DNA of 64,000 nucleotides from JAGLHV01 sp023143305 [NCBI: Clostridia bacterium] (GTDB lineage Bacteria; CBDUZB01; JAGLHV01). The position numbers and the translations under genes were made by a program. The notes under the pieces are model-generated. The model saw nothing but the letters and a program-made list of their open reading frames with translations, did no database searches and was not told the origin of the DNA. The stretch is from the NCBI GenBank assembly GCA_030637025.1, contig DAOVVV010000009.1, positions 5,216 through 69,215 on the forward strand, read 5' to 3'. This document shows, piece by piece, positions 27,020 to 35,445 of the stretch (position 1 is the stretch's first letter; each line of letters opens with the position of its first letter).

Positions 27020-27976
27020 TTATTTAAGTTTTTTCCACCACTCTTCATTTATTTTATACCATTCGATCGTTTCTGCTAAAAGCTGCTGAAAATTTTCCTG
27101 CGGCTGCCAGCCCAATTCTTTTTTTATCTTTGTACAATCTACTGCATATCTTCTATCATGGCCTAAACGGTCTTCAACCGGCTTAATTAATTCTGTCGGC
27201 TTATTTAATATATCCAAAATCATTTTGGTCAATTGAATATTGGTTACTTCATTATCTCCTCCGATATTATAAGTCTCACCTATCCTACCTTTGTGCAAAA
27301 CTAAATCTATGGCCCGGCAATGGTCCAAAACATACAACCAATCTCTTACATTCATTCCGTCGCCATAAAGAGGCAGGGATTGATTATTTAGAGCATTAGT
27401 AACAAACAGAGGAATAACTTTTTCCGGAAATTGATAAGGACCGAAATTATTAGAAGAACGGGTAATAATAGCCGGAAGATTAAAAGTAACCCAGTAAGAA
27501 TAGGCCAATAAATCAGCACTTGCTTTACTGGAAGAATAAGGACTGGAAGGTTTTAAATTATCTGATTCTTTAAAAGAACCTTTCTCAATAGAACCATATA
27601 CTTCATCCGTTGAGATTTGAATATAGCGATTGATTTTATGCCTTTTTGCTGCCTCTAAAAGGCAAAAAGTACCGTAAATATTAGTCGTAATAAAATCTTT
27701 TGCCTCGTTTATTGATTTGTCAACAAAACTTTCTGCTGCAAAATTAACTACAACATCAACTTGATTAACCAATTCATTTACTATATTTTCATCGCTAATA
27801 TCACCTTTAACAAATCGGTAACGGGAATTATCTTCTAAATCTCTTAAATTATCCAGATTACCGCAATAAGTAAGTTTATCCAGATTAATAATTTTATAAT
27901 CAGGATATTTATTCAATATAAGTCTTATAAAATTAGACCCAATAAAACCCGCTCCTCCGGTAACTAACATTTTCAT
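27020..27976 (-). CDS. rfbB: dTDP-glucose 4,6-dehydratase
   Basis: A 318-residue extended short-chain dehydrogenase. Signature parts: GGAGFIGSNFIRLIL at the N-terminus, NFAAESFVDKSI, STDEVYGSIEKGSF (the D-E pair that drives dehydration) and YSSSKASADLL (Y-x3-K), then TRSSNNFGPYQFPEKVIPLF and DWLYVLDHCRAI. It converts dTDP-glucose to the 4-keto-6-deoxy intermediate. It follows rfbC by 20 bp and is part of the dTDP-rhamnose pathway. Confidence 0.96.
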   Translation of the reverse strand: MKMLVTGGAGFIGSNFIRLILNKYPDYKIINLDKLTYCGNLDNLRDLEDNSRYRFVKGDISDENIVNELVNQVDVVVNFAAESFVDKSINEAKDFITTNIYGTFCLLEAAKRHKINRYIQISTDEVYGSIEKGSFKESDNLKPSSPYSSSKASADLLAYSYWVTFNLPAIITRSSNNFGPYQFPEKVIPLFVTNALNNQSLPLYGDGMNVRDWLYVLDHCRAIDLVLHKGRIGETYNIGGDNEVTNIQLTKMILDILNKPTELIKPVEDRLGHDRRYAVDCTKIKKELGWQPQENFQQLLAETIEWYKINEEWWKKLK

Positions 27977-27996
27977 TGTTTTTTCTCCAGATTTTT

Positions 27997-28452
27997 TTAT
28001 CTGTCTTTCCTATTCCAGTCGTAAGGTATCTGATTACTATGAGCCGGAATTCTAAATTCATCCGGTTGGTTATAATTAAACAATTGTGTGGGACAATTTA
28101 TACAAATAGCTTCCTGTTCACTAATACACTTAAAACCATGATACACCAAAAGAGGAATTTGCAAGAGAATAGGATTTTGTTCTCCCATAAAAAATTCATT
28201 TACTTCCCCTTTAGTACGAGAATTATCCCTCTCATCGTACAACACGACTTTCATCATTCCTTTTACCACGACAAAATTATCAACTTGTTTTTTGTGATAA
28301 TGCCATCCTTTTACTACGCCCGGATAAGCAGTAGTCATATAAATCTGTCCAAATTTAATAAATAACTCATCATCACTACGCAGCATTTCCATCAGTCTTC
28401 CCCGTTCATCAGGAATAACTTTTAATTTTTTTATTTTCACACTCTCAATCAT
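27997..28452 (-). CDS. dTDP-4-dehydrorhamnose 3,5-epimerase family cupin, short and divergent
   Basis: A 151-residue cupin; classical RmlC is about 180-185 residues. The position between rfbA and rfbB, and the segments VVKGWHYHKK and IPLLVYHGFKCIS, align with RmlC GLHFQ and IPEGFAHGF, so the catalytic histidine is retained. The conserved lysine of the KLVRV motif appears replaced (QVDNFVVVKG), and the YKAT tyrosine is not obvious. It may still be the epimerase of the pathway or a related sugar cupin with altered chemistry. RBS AGGAGGGG is strong. The rfbC symbol is withheld because of the substitutions. Confidence 0.75.
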   Translation of the reverse strand: MIESVKIKKLKVIPDERGRLMEMLRSDDELFIKFGQIYMTTAYPGVVKGWHYHKKQVDNFVVVKGMMKVVLYDERDNSRTKGEVNEFFMGEQNPILLQIPLLVYHGFKCISEQEAICINCPTQLFNYNQPDEFRIPAHSNQIPYDWNRKDR

Positions 28453-28524
28453 ATTCCCCTCCTATTTTTTTAAACTCCCAACTTCAAATTTCAAACTCCA
28501 AACTTTTTTATATCATCTAAAAAC

Positions 28525-28681
28525 AAAGGTGAAATATGTTTTGAACGACTTAGCAAATTTTAGCAAAAATAAGCGTTAAAAAAATGAGCTTGTCTGAGCA
28601 AAGCGAGTTGCTCATTTTTAGCTTGTTTTTGCGTGCCCGAAGGGTAAAATTATGCGTCCAGAGAAAAACATGTTTTGCCTT
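28525..28681. repeat. MITE-like element, family 1, copy A
   Basis: About 157 bp with imperfect ~20-bp terminal inverted repeats (left AAAGGTGAAATATGTTTT, right its near complement ending TTTTGCCTT). An internal hairpin pairs ATGAGC with GCTCAT, where the other copies have ATAAGC with GCTTAT: a change that keeps the pairing. The small stem CCC-GAA-GGG lies in the right half. No ORF. Confidence 0.75.
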
Positions 28682-28704
28682 GATTTCCCTTATTCTAGAC
28701 ACTA

Positions 28705-28773
28705 ACTCATAAATACTATGTCACAAATAGTCATATACTCACTTCGTTCGCGTCATATATTGTCATAAACTAT
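28705..28773. repeat. 69-bp dispersed block, copy 1
   Basis: This block matches 62968-63036 without gaps, with about eight mismatches. It includes GTCACAAATAG and ends TATTGTCATAAACTAT in both copies. Both lie in repeat-rich spacers near a family 1 element. Function unknown. Confidence 0.6.
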
Positions 28774-28864
28774 GAGCTATTTGGTCTATGGACTATAAAT
28801 TATTCTTTGTCTTTTGTTTTGAATTTAGTTTTTTGTATTTAGTATTTGTCTTTTATCTGTTGCC

Positions 28865-28895
28865 TATGGACTATCGACTGTGGACTATGGACTGT
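28865..28895. repeat. Heptamer short tandem repeats
   Basis: Four successive 7-mers TATGGAC, TATCGAC, TGTGGAC, TATGGAC, then a partial unit; consensus TRTSGAC. The same heptamer tracts occur at 46038-46065 and 48826-48850. They resemble the STRR sequences described from cyanobacteria in layout. Confidence 0.7.
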
Positions 28896-28915
28896 CTGTT
28901 GTCTTCCAACTGTCT

Positions 28916-29977
28916 CTATATCACCTCTACTCTTGAACCATCTCCTACCATTATTCGATAAGCTATAGGTTTTGTTGTAGACCTTAAAATTTCCACATTT
29001 TGTCCGATCAAACTATCTTCAATTCTTTTTATATCTTTTATTTTACTCTTTTGTAAAACAATACTATGTTCTATTTCGCTATTTTCTATTGTCACTTCAT
29101 AATAAACAGAACTAAAAGGGCCAACATAAGAATGAACTATTTTCGTATCTTTACCAATAATTACCGGGCCCCGAATTACACTATTAATTATTTCTGCACC
29201 TTTTTCTACTACAACCTTACCATATATTTTAGAGTTTTCGTCTATTTTACCTTCTATCTTCTCTGATAAACTATCCAGAATGATTCTATTTGCTTCCAGG
29301 ATGTCTTCCAATTTACCCGTATCCTTCCACCAACCATCAATAATATGCGGATGAACAGTAAATTTATGGTCAATTAAATATTGAATCGCATCGGTAATTT
29401 CTAACTCTCCACGATTAGAGGGTTTAATGTTTTCTACTGCCTCAAAAATAGATTTATCAAACATATACACGCCAACCAGAGCTAAATCACTGCGGGGGTT
29501 TTCAGGTTTTTCTACAAGTTTTAACACTTTCCCTTCTTTTAATTCCGCTACTCCAAATTGTTCCGGGTGAGCAACCCGGGCTAACAAAATTTGCGAAGCA
29601 GGACGAATCTTTCTGAATCTATCAACTAAAGAAACAATACCGTCTTTAATTAAATTATCTCCCAGAAACATAACAAAGTCATCCCCGTTGATAAATCCTT
29701 TAGAAATCTTTACTGCATGAGCTAAACCCAAAGGTGCTTCCTGCTCAATATAGGTTATTTTTACGCCCCACTTAGAACCATTCCCCAATGCCGCTTTAAT
29801 CTCTTCTTTGGTATCACCAACTACCACCCCGATATCTTTAATACCTGCTTCTTTAATTGATTCTATGGCATAAAAAAGAATCGGTTTATTAGCTATAGGA
29901 ACAAGTTGTTTAGCATTGGTATGGGTAATTGGCCGTAAACGAGTTCCTTTCCCACCGCTTAAAACTAAAGCTTTCAT
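28916..29977 (-). CDS. rfbA: Glucose-1-phosphate thymidylyltransferase, long form
   Basis: A 353-residue nucleotidyltransferase. Residues 1-240 hold the pyrophosphorylase signature LSGGKGTRLRPITHTNAKQLVPIANKP, the metal site FLGDNLI and VEKPENPRSDLALVGVYMFD. Residues about 245-353 form a left-handed beta-helix tail (IYGKVVVEKGAEIINSVIRGPVIIG), which defines the long form (~355 residues) rather than the ~290-residue enterobacterial RmlA. It makes dTDP-glucose, the entry point of the dTDP-rhamnose pathway. It is the first rhamnose gene, 67 bp after the Wzz-like gene. Confidence 0.93.
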   Translation of the reverse strand: MKALVLSGGKGTRLRPITHTNAKQLVPIANKPILFYAIESIKEAGIKDIGVVVGDTKEEIKAALGNGSKWGVKITYIEQEAPLGLAHAVKISKGFINGDDFVMFLGDNLIKDGIVSLVDRFRKIRPASQILLARVAHPEQFGVAELKEGKVLKLVEKPENPRSDLALVGVYMFDKSIFEAVENIKPSNRGELEITDAIQYLIDHKFTVHPHIIDGWWKDTGKLEDILEANRIILDSLSEKIEGKIDENSKIYGKVVVEKGAEIINSVIRGPVIIGKDTKIVHSYVGPFSSVYYEVTIENSEIEHSIVLQKSKIKDIKRIEDSLIGQNVEILRSTTKPIAYRIMVGDGSRVEVI

Positions 29978-30044
29978 CTCATACCCTTCCGGTATTTATT
30001 TTACAAGTTCAACTTTATGATTACTATTTTTAAAATTCTAATCT

Positions 30045-30857
30045 TTATCTTTTTTGAGTATTAGAACGCTCCAAATAATCAACAAAAGCAGCTACTCCCA
30101 GTCCAACAATTAATCCAATAAAAGCAGCAAGCAAAACATTTATTTTTTTTCTCGGTAATATTGGTTTATCATTTTTTAAAGGAACTACAATTATACGGGT
30201 AGGTTCTGCCGCATAAGATTCCTCCAGGTTTTTTTCATAGAACTGCTCTTTTAACTCATTATATCTATCCAGACTATTTTCCAAACTTTCTACATATCCC
30301 TGAACTATATAAGCTTTTGCCTGGGAATCTGTTTGTTCATTTCTCTTTATTTTATCTCTAATGTTTTTTATGTCTTTTTCCATTTCTACCAATTGATTTT
30401 CCACACCGGCATTATATTCCTTTAAAATTTCTTTCCTTTTGTCAAAAAAACGTTGGTGTCTTTCTAAAATAACTTTTCCTGCAGAATCTACTAATTCCAG
30501 AGCGATAGAAGGCGTCTTTCCTCTCCCTTTCACTTCCAAAATATCCTCAGATCCCGATATAATAATTTTTCCTCTTATTCCTTCAATTTCCTTTTCTGTT
30601 ACAGGTAAATTAAGTTTTTTAACTACTTTTTCTAAAATCGAATTTGTCTGGAAAATTTTTATAACAGTATTTCCCGTTTCCAGATATTCCTCTCTCACCT
30701 TTCCCATCCTAAGCATTCCCCTTGCTTCATAAACTTTAGGCAAAGAAAAAGAAATTATTACACTAACTATAACACTGCTTAAAAATACACCTAAAATAAT
30801 TTTCCACCTTTTTTTAATCATATTTAAATAATCTTTTAAATCAATTTCTTCTTCCAT
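30045..30857 (-). CDS. Wzz/PCP-type polysaccharide chain-length determinant protein
   Basis: A 270-residue inner-membrane protein with two flanking helices: one near 17-38 (WKIILGVFLSSVIVSVIISF) and one near 240-262 (VLLAAFIGLIVGLGVAAFVDY). Between them is a periplasmic domain with coiled-coil character around 130-215. The proline-rich KPILPRKKIN before the second helix is the PCP motif. There is no C-terminal tyrosine kinase, so it is a PCP-1/PCP-2b-like form. It controls polymer length for the Wzy pathway encoded downstream. A candidate promoter lies beyond a palindromic element that occupies its leader region. Confidence 0.86.
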   Translation of the reverse strand: MEEEIDLKDYLNMIKKRWKIILGVFLSSVIVSVIISFSLPKVYEARGMLRMGKVREEYLETGNTVIKIFQTNSILEKVVKKLNLPVTEKEIEGIRGKIIISGSEDILEVKGRGKTPSIALELVDSAGKVILERHQRFFDKRKEILKEYNAGVENQLVEMEKDIKNIRDKIKRNEQTDSQAKAYIVQGYVESLENSLDRYNELKEQFYEKNLEESYAAEPTRIIVVPLKNDKPILPRKKINVLLAAFIGLIVGLGVAAFVDYLERSNTQKR

Positions 30858-30893
30858 TTTTATTTATCCCCCTTCATTTAAAATTGTCCTTAT

Positions 30894-31078
30894 AGACTTC
30901 TGCAAAATAACCTTTTTGCCTGCCCGCTCCGCCTCAGGCGCTTGTCCGCCTCTGGAGGAGATAAGGTGGGTCATTCCTGCGAAAGCAGGAATCTATTGAT
31001 ATTTAAAAACATTATAGATTCCGCATCGTCCGCCTCAGGCGGAGCGGAATGACAGAATATTGTATTTTTCAAAACTCT
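30894..31078. repeat. Nested palindromic element, family 2, copy 2
   Basis: The ends match those at 4538-4667: left AGACTTCTGCAAAA, right TTTTCAAAACTCT (imperfect inverted repeat). The inside has TCATTCC ... GGAATGA, a stem ATTCCTGC/GCAGGAAT and the palindrome CCGCCTCAGGCGG. A 15-bp direct repeat, TTAAAATTGTCCTTA, brackets it at 30878-30892 and 31078-31092. This suggests insertion with target duplication. Confidence 0.65.
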
Positions 31079-31118
31079 TAAAATTGTCCTTAATTTCACT
31101 CCAAATTAATAATTTTTA

Positions 31119-31147
31119 ATTGTAACAAAAACAGGTTTAAATTGCAA
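31119..31147 (-). promoter_or_regulatory. Candidate sigma-70 promoter for the Wzz-like gene
   Basis: On the minus strand TTGCAA (31142-31147) and TACAAT (31119-31124) are 17 bases apart. The site is just after the lptD stop and upstream of the palindromic element, so the element would be transcribed as a leader. Confidence 0.6.
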
Positions 31148-31169
31148 ATGAAATTTAAAAAGGAATTAT

Positions 31170-33209
31170 TTAATAACTTTTTGTCCTAAAATCCCATTCT
31201 TTTTGCTCAACATTACGGTGTATTCCTATCTTTCGGGAAGGAAATACTTTAAGATTTAACATAAGCCAGATTTCTTCTTCATTTGTCCTTTTCTTCCAGG
31301 AAATCCATCCTTCCCAGCAATGTAAATCTTTCCAGATAATAATTTCCCTTTCAATCGGCTTGGAATAATTTATTACACTAAAACAAAAGTCGTAACGGAA
31401 ATTTCCCTCTAATTTTAATTTTTTAGGAATCAACCAAAAACCTATTCCTGTATTTATATCTATCATATCCGGACGGGATGATACATAATTACATCTTTCT
31501 TTAAAATACCATCTCTCATTCTTTTCCCACAAAAATTCTCCCTGCAAAGATTGATTTTCTCCTTTGTCTATATTATAAATTTCTTTAAGATAAACTCTTT
31601 TAAGTAAACCTTCTTCCTGAGGGGAAACAAATTGCAATTCACTTATTAAATTATCCATTTTCCCTTTCCGTATTCCCCTAAAATTATAACCGGTAGAAAC
31701 AATGAAATTCATATAAGGGTTAAACCTAAAAATATTTCTAGTAGACAATTTACTTAAAGGATCCAGATTCGGCCAATCCCCCTTTTCGTATAATATATCT
31801 TTTAAATTATAGGTTAAGTCTGTATCCAGCCACCAGACAGGACGAATTCTTAAATTAGTTTTGGTATTATACTGGTTTTGATGGGATTCTTCTTCTAAAA
31901 ATTGATGAAAATCTACTTTCGGAGTCAATCGCATATATTTATTTAAAGAAAAACCGCCGGTCAATCCGAATTTCCCATCGGAAGAAAATAAATAATCACC
32001 TCTTACTGCCGTATAATGATTTTGAGCATTTAAAGACCCGAACCAGTAAATAGGATTATTTTTAATAGAAATCAATTTATGGGGAAAAAGTGAAAAACTA
32101 AATTCAGGAGCATAAACATATTCTTTCTGAAAAGAATCATCCTCCCACTGGTCTTTTCGCTTCCCTGCGATTGTAGACTGATATACACCTTTATTTAAAG
32201 TTAAAGATACATGCGATTTTAATTCCTCTGTTACCCTTGCTTCATTATAACCATAATTAAAAAATTCACCCTCGGAAGAGGAAATTTCACTCGGGGTATT
32301 AGCAAACTTATACTTATCATTAAATAAGCGGTCACTCATAAAATTTACATTTGCCGTCCCGGTTAGATATTGATTAAATTTTTGCCAATGCGAAACCCTG
32401 TTATTCCATCTTTCTATCTGCTTATCTTTTTCTTTAATATAATAAGTATAAACCGACCCCTTTGTCTTATCAGGCACATCATAATCAAATTCTAAACCAA
32501 CCCCCACTCCTTTATTACTCATACAATCCAGATATAATTTACCATAAGTATATAAACTTAAAGGATAACCAAATTTAATCTTAACAAATTGTCCCTGTTC
32601 ACTATTAGAACCTATACGTATATCTAATTTATATTTTTGTTTTTTCAACGGTTGGATATAAAACGGTAAATATAAAATCGGGACTTTTCCTACATAAAAA
32701 AGTACATTATAAGCAATAATTTTTTTTTTGGGATAAATAATAATTTTCCGGGCATGTAAAGAATAATGGGGGGCATCTAAATCACAAGTACTAAAAAAAC
32801 CTCTATGAATTATAATTTTCTCCGGTCCTTCTTTTTGTATTTTCGGCCCTCCGCAAAACCAGGGAGGACTGGAAAATCTTGCCTTTTCAATCAGGCCTTC
32901 TTTAGTTTTTAAATCATAATCCATCCTTTCACCTGAATATGTTCCTCGCTCATCTTTTAAAATTACTTCTCCTTTAGCCTGTATTTTCCTATTTTCAGTA
33001 TTAAAAGCAGCTTCGTTACAATTAAGCTGCACATCCCCATAATTAATTTTCACATTTCCCCGGGTATAAATATTTTTTGATTCTTCGTCATATTCCACAT
33101 AATCAGCACGAAAATGAAGAACATTGTTTTCTTCTCCATAAATATTTATTCCCGGTCTAAAAATAAAAAAAGCCATTAAAAAAATGGCCGTGTATACTTT
33201 TCTTTTCAT
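31170..33209 (-). CDS. lptD: LPS-assembly protein LptD (OstA/Imp)
   Basis: A 679-residue outer-membrane protein, shorter than the 784-residue E. coli protein. An N-terminal signal peptide (MKRKVYTAIFLMAFFIFRPG) precedes the OstA/jellyroll domain at about 30-125 (LHFRADYVEYDEESKNIYTRGNV, NCNEAAFNTENRKIQAKGEV), followed by a long beta-barrel domain with alternating aromatic strands ending in KSY. LptD inserts LPS into the outer leaflet. Its presence shows that the host has an LPS-bearing outer membrane. It is 43 bp downstream of the ROK kinase gene. LptE was not seen in the window. Confidence 0.92.
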   Translation of the reverse strand: MKRKVYTAIFLMAFFIFRPGINIYGEENNVLHFRADYVEYDEESKNIYTRGNVKINYGDVQLNCNEAAFNTENRKIQAKGEVILKDERGTYSGERMDYDLKTKEGLIEKARFSSPPWFCGGPKIQKEGPEKIIIHRGFFSTCDLDAPHYSLHARKIIIYPKKKIIAYNVLFYVGKVPILYLPFYIQPLKKQKYKLDIRIGSNSEQGQFVKIKFGYPLSLYTYGKLYLDCMSNKGVGVGLEFDYDVPDKTKGSVYTYYIKEKDKQIERWNNRVSHWQKFNQYLTGTANVNFMSDRLFNDKYKFANTPSEISSSEGEFFNYGYNEARVTEELKSHVSLTLNKGVYQSTIAGKRKDQWEDDSFQKEYVYAPEFSFSLFPHKLISIKNNPIYWFGSLNAQNHYTAVRGDYLFSSDGKFGLTGGFSLNKYMRLTPKVDFHQFLEEESHQNQYNTKTNLRIRPVWWLDTDLTYNLKDILYEKGDWPNLDPLSKLSTRNIFRFNPYMNFIVSTGYNFRGIRKGKMDNLISELQFVSPQEEGLLKRVYLKEIYNIDKGENQSLQGEFLWEKNERWYFKERCNYVSSRPDMIDINTGIGFWLIPKKLKLEGNFRYDFCFSVINYSKPIEREIIIWKDLHCWEGWISWKKRTNEEEIWLMLNLKVFPSRKIGIHRNVEQKEWDFRTKSY

Positions 33210-33252
33210 TTAAAATTTCCTTAAATCAATATTTTAAATTAAAAGTATCTTA

Positions 33253-34200
33253 TCAATAATAAAGCAACGAAGCCCCTATTACTCCGGCATCTTCTTTCAA
33301 TTTACCATGGACCAACCTTACCATTCCGGGTGACTTACCAAAAACCCTTTTCTTTAAAGTATCCTTTAAAGAATCGAATAACACCTCTCCTGCCTTAGAA
33401 ATTCCGCCGCAAATCACAATCATCTCTAAATCTAAAAGGGTACTTACACTGGCTAAAATAATCCCTAAATACTCTCCTGTTTCTGCCCAGATTTCTTTAG
33501 ACAATTTATCTCCCTGCCTTGCTGCTTTTTCTAAAAGCCGGGGAGTTACTTTTGACCAATCCCCTGATACTTTATCCTTAATAATAGACTTCTCCCCTTT
33601 TTTTATTTTCTTAACAGCTCTCTCCACAATATACGACGCTCCCACATATCTTTCCAAACAGCCGTAATTACCGCAATTACATTTTAAACCTTTAGAAAAT
33701 AAAGTCATATGCCCGATTTCTCCGGCTTTCCCCTTCCAACCGTGATAAATTTTATTATTAATAATAATTCCTCCGCCCACTCCTGTTCCTAAAGTTACAC
33801 AGATTAAATTATCTACTCCTTTAGCCGGTCCTAATTGATGCATATACCAGGCTGCAGCATTAGCATCATTTTCTAAGATTACCGGCAAGTTAATTTTCTT
33901 TTTTATCTTAGCCACCAGAGGAACATTTTTCCAGAATAAATTAGGCGAAAACCAAATTTTTCCCTCTTGATGATCAACTTCACCCGCTGCTCCGATTCCT
34001 ATACCATTTAATTTATCCGGAGAAACACTTTTCATAAGTTCCGTAATTAATATAATTACCCGATCGATTATTTTATCAGGACCGTCTGCAACCCTGGTCG
34101 GGGCTTTTATTTTATTTATAATATTTCCTTGATTATCCACTAAAGCAACTTTAATATTGGTACCTCCTAAATCTACACCAATAGTATACTTTTTCTTCAT
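33253..34200 (-). CDS. ROK-family sugar kinase (glucokinase-like)
   Basis: A 315-residue ROK protein. It opens with the phosphate-binding GVDLGGTNIKVALVD and contains the catalytic aspartate in LENDANAAAW, the ATP-binding VTLGTGVGGGIIINN, the histidine of GEIGHMTL and the zinc motif CNCGNYGCLE. Length and motifs fit bacterial glucokinase; other sugar substrates are possible. It lacks the DNA-binding domain of ROK repressors. It sits between an ABC ATPase gene and lptD, suggesting supply of glucose 6-phosphate for nucleotide-sugar synthesis. Confidence 0.9.
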   Translation of the reverse strand: MKKKYTIGVDLGGTNIKVALVDNQGNIINKIKAPTRVADGPDKIIDRVIILITELMKSVSPDKLNGIGIGAAGEVDHQEGKIWFSPNLFWKNVPLVAKIKKKINLPVILENDANAAAWYMHQLGPAKGVDNLICVTLGTGVGGGIIINNKIYHGWKGKAGEIGHMTLFSKGLKCNCGNYGCLERYVGASYIVERAVKKIKKGEKSIIKDKVSGDWSKVTPRLLEKAARQGDKLSKEIWAETGEYLGIILASVSTLLDLEMIVICGGISKAGEVLFDSLKDTLKKRVFGKSPGMVRLVHGKLKEDAGVIGASLLYY

Positions 34201-34263
34201 TTGTCCCCTTTCTCCCCTTTCATCCTTTGTTAAAAATTTTTTTATATATTTTTACGCTTTTTT

Positions 34264-35445
34264 TTATATAATTGTTACAGCTTTCTCTGTTTCCTTGTCA
34301 GTGATATCTTTTAGTTTATCCATATCGAAAATATGGATTTTTTTCATATCAAACACCAATTCAATTTTTTGTGCCAATTTAGCTTTATTATTAGCATCTA
34401 CCCTGCTAATAAAAAAATCTTTCCCCGGACTCGTGCGCATATGCAGATAAATTTCCGCCCCCAGCGGTTCTATTAACTCTACAGTAGCAATAATGGTATT
34501 ATCTTTCGTTGCATTCCGGGCATAAAGCTTATCATAAATATCCTCCGCTCTTATACCCAACACAACTTTTTTATTCAAGTACGGACGAATAGTTTCTTCC
34601 ATTTCTTCTATTATTTTAACTTTAAACATCCCTTCATCTAAATAAAGTCCCTCTTTCCCTTTTATTACCGTACACTCCATAAAATTCATAGGAGGACTGC
34701 CGATAAATCCTGCTACAAATTTATTTTCCGGGTTTTTATATAAAGACATTGGCACATCTACCTGCTGAATTAACCCACTTTTCATTACCACAATTTTATC
34801 TCCCATGGTCATTGCTTCTACCTGGTCATGAGTAACATAAATCATTGTAGTTTTTAGAGCCTCATGTAATTTAACTATCTCCGCTCTCATTTCCATTCTG
34901 AGTTTTGCATCTAAATTAGATAACGGTTCATCAAAAAGAAATACCTTGGGTTTTCTAACAATGGCTCTTCCTACGGCTACTCTTTGTTTTTCTCCTCCTG
35001 AAAGAGCCGCAGGTTTTCTATCCAATAAATGAAAAATACCTAAAATCTTTGCTGCCTCTTCTACCCTCTGTTTTATTTCTTCCTTTGGAAATTTTTTTAA
35101 TCTTAAAGCAAAAGACATATTTTCATAGGCATTCATATGCGGATAAAGGGCATAATTTTGAAATACCATAGCAATATTCCTGTCCTTAGGCGGAACATCA
35201 TTAATCAATTGATCTCCTATGTAAATTTCTCCCTCGGTAATTTCTTCCAATCCTGCTACCATCCGTAAACTGGTGGATTTTCCGCATCCCGACGGACCTA
35301 CCAGCACACAAAATTCTTTATCTTTAACTTCTAAATTAATATTTCTACATCCTACAACATCTTTTATTTCTGTTTCACCATTTTCATTTTTTACGCGTTT
35401 TTTAGGATAAATTTTGGTTACATTCCTGAAGGTTACACCAGCCAT
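34264..35445 (-). CDS. Sugar ABC transporter ATP-binding protein (MalK/UgpC/MsmX type), orphan
   Basis: A 393-residue ATPase. Walker A GPSGCGKST is at 50-58, the Q-loop MVFQNYALYPHM follows, then the signature LSGGEKQRVAVGRA, Walker B VFLFDEPLSNLDA and the switch VTHDQVEAMTMGD. The C-terminal ~150 residues form the TOBE/OB regulatory domain of the MalK-UgpC group. No permease or binding-protein gene lies near. It may therefore serve several importers, as MsmX does in Bacillus. GGAGG precedes the ATG, and the first 13 bases overlap the end of folC. Confidence 0.92.
   Translation of the reverse strand: MAGVTFRNVTKIYPKKRVKNENGETEIKDVVGCRNINLEVKDKEFCVLVGPSGCGKSTSLRMVAGLEEITEGEIYIGDQLINDVPPKDRNIAMVFQNYALYPHMNAYENMSFALRLKKFPKEEIKQRVEEAAKILGIFHLLDRKPAALSGGEKQRVAVGRAIVRKPKVFLFDEPLSNLDAKLRMEMRAEIVKLHEALKTTMIYVTHDQVEAMTMGDKIVVMKSGLIQQVDVPMSLYKNPENKFVAGFIGSPPMNFMECTVIKGKEGLYLDEGMFKVKIIEEMEETIRPYLNKKVVLGIRAEDIYDKLYARNATKDNTIIATVELIEPLGAEIYLHMRTSPGKDFFISRVDANNKAKLAQKIELVFDMKKIHIFDMDKLKDITDKETEKAVTII

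Larger units (their letters stand above)
28453..28915. repeat. Mosaic spacer between rfbA and the RmlC-like gene
   Basis: The 463-bp spacer has no ORF and is built from repeat blocks. In order: a CAAATTTCAAACTCC-type low-complexity run (about 28470-28507), element family 1 copy A (28525-28681), the 69-bp block also present at 62968 (28705-28773), and heptamer repeats (28865-28895). No promoter stands out. Confidence 0.65.
30858..31169. repeat. lptD-wzz spacer holding a palindromic insertion
   Basis: The 312-bp spacer contains a candidate promoter (31119-31147), then, in the direction of transcription, a 15-bp direct repeat, the family 2 element 30894-31078, the second copy of the direct repeat, and the wzz ribosome site. 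No ORF. Confidence 0.65.

Noticed and set aside
27976-28365. 129-codon plus-strand ORF
   Set aside because: Antisense to the RmlC-like gene; its product is a phenylalanine/isoleucine-rich shadow with no recognisable motif.
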